A stretch of DNA of 7,430 bases from NCBI GenBank assembly GCA_903912275.1, contig CAIWGR010000005.1:1-7430 (forward strand). The letters are read 5' to 3'. The translations under genes were made by a program, and so were the position numbers. The DNA comes from an uncultured delta proteobacterium. GTDB taxonomy: Bacteria > Myxococcota_A > Bradymonadia > REDH01. Below, piece after piece: positions 7,412 through 7,430 of the stretch (the first letter of the stretch is position 1; each line of letters starts with the position of its first letter). Under the pieces are notes generated by a model. The model was not told the DNA's origin, searched no databases, and saw only the letters and a list, made by a program, of their open reading frames with translations.

Positions 7412-7430
7412 GACAATCGATGCGTCCCAG

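Overview
The window is GC-rich, densely coding bacterial DNA carrying four protein genes in two convergent pairs. No RNA gene, mobile element or CRISPR array was seen. Aspartate/threonine 'DT' linkers, a MopE-type metal-binding motif, disulfide-rich modules, nidogen-like surface domains and cysteine-paired Sel1 repeats together suggest a predatory or surface-complex lineage of the former Deltaproteobacteria (Myxococcota or Bradymonadota-like). That assignment is an inference from protein style; no phylogenetic marker was tested.

Plus strand, left half. The window opens inside a large secreted or surface protein gene whose 5' end is missing. It encodes at least 768 residues: three related nidogen-like (NIDO-type) beta domains separated by cysteine-rich linkers. 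It ends at a strong intrinsic terminator. A second gene follows after a short leader with its own ribosome binding site. It encodes a 951-residue lipoprotein with about 125 cysteines: lipobox, DT-rich spacer, cysteine-rich N-terminal region, MopE-type motif, then 15 tandem modules of about 36-46 residues that fill the C-terminal two thirds. Almost every module has exactly six cysteines, and the modules also show a three-module higher-order period.

Minus strand, right half. A Sel1-like repeat protein gene enters from the right edge (its start lies outside) and is followed by a ribonuclease HI gene that overlaps its end. The Sel1 protein carries 15 C-x7-C type cysteine pairs, the disulfide pattern of the Helicobacter Hcp family. 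The RNase HI has all its catalytic residues and is the only confidently named housekeeping gene. The two transcription units converge at a short gap containing a C(UUCG)G hairpin.

Three of the four genes encode cysteine-patterned proteins, most simply read as exported, disulfide-stabilised scaffolds. Their partners or ligands cannot be read from the sequence. The most unusual element is the six-cysteine module array of the lipoprotein.
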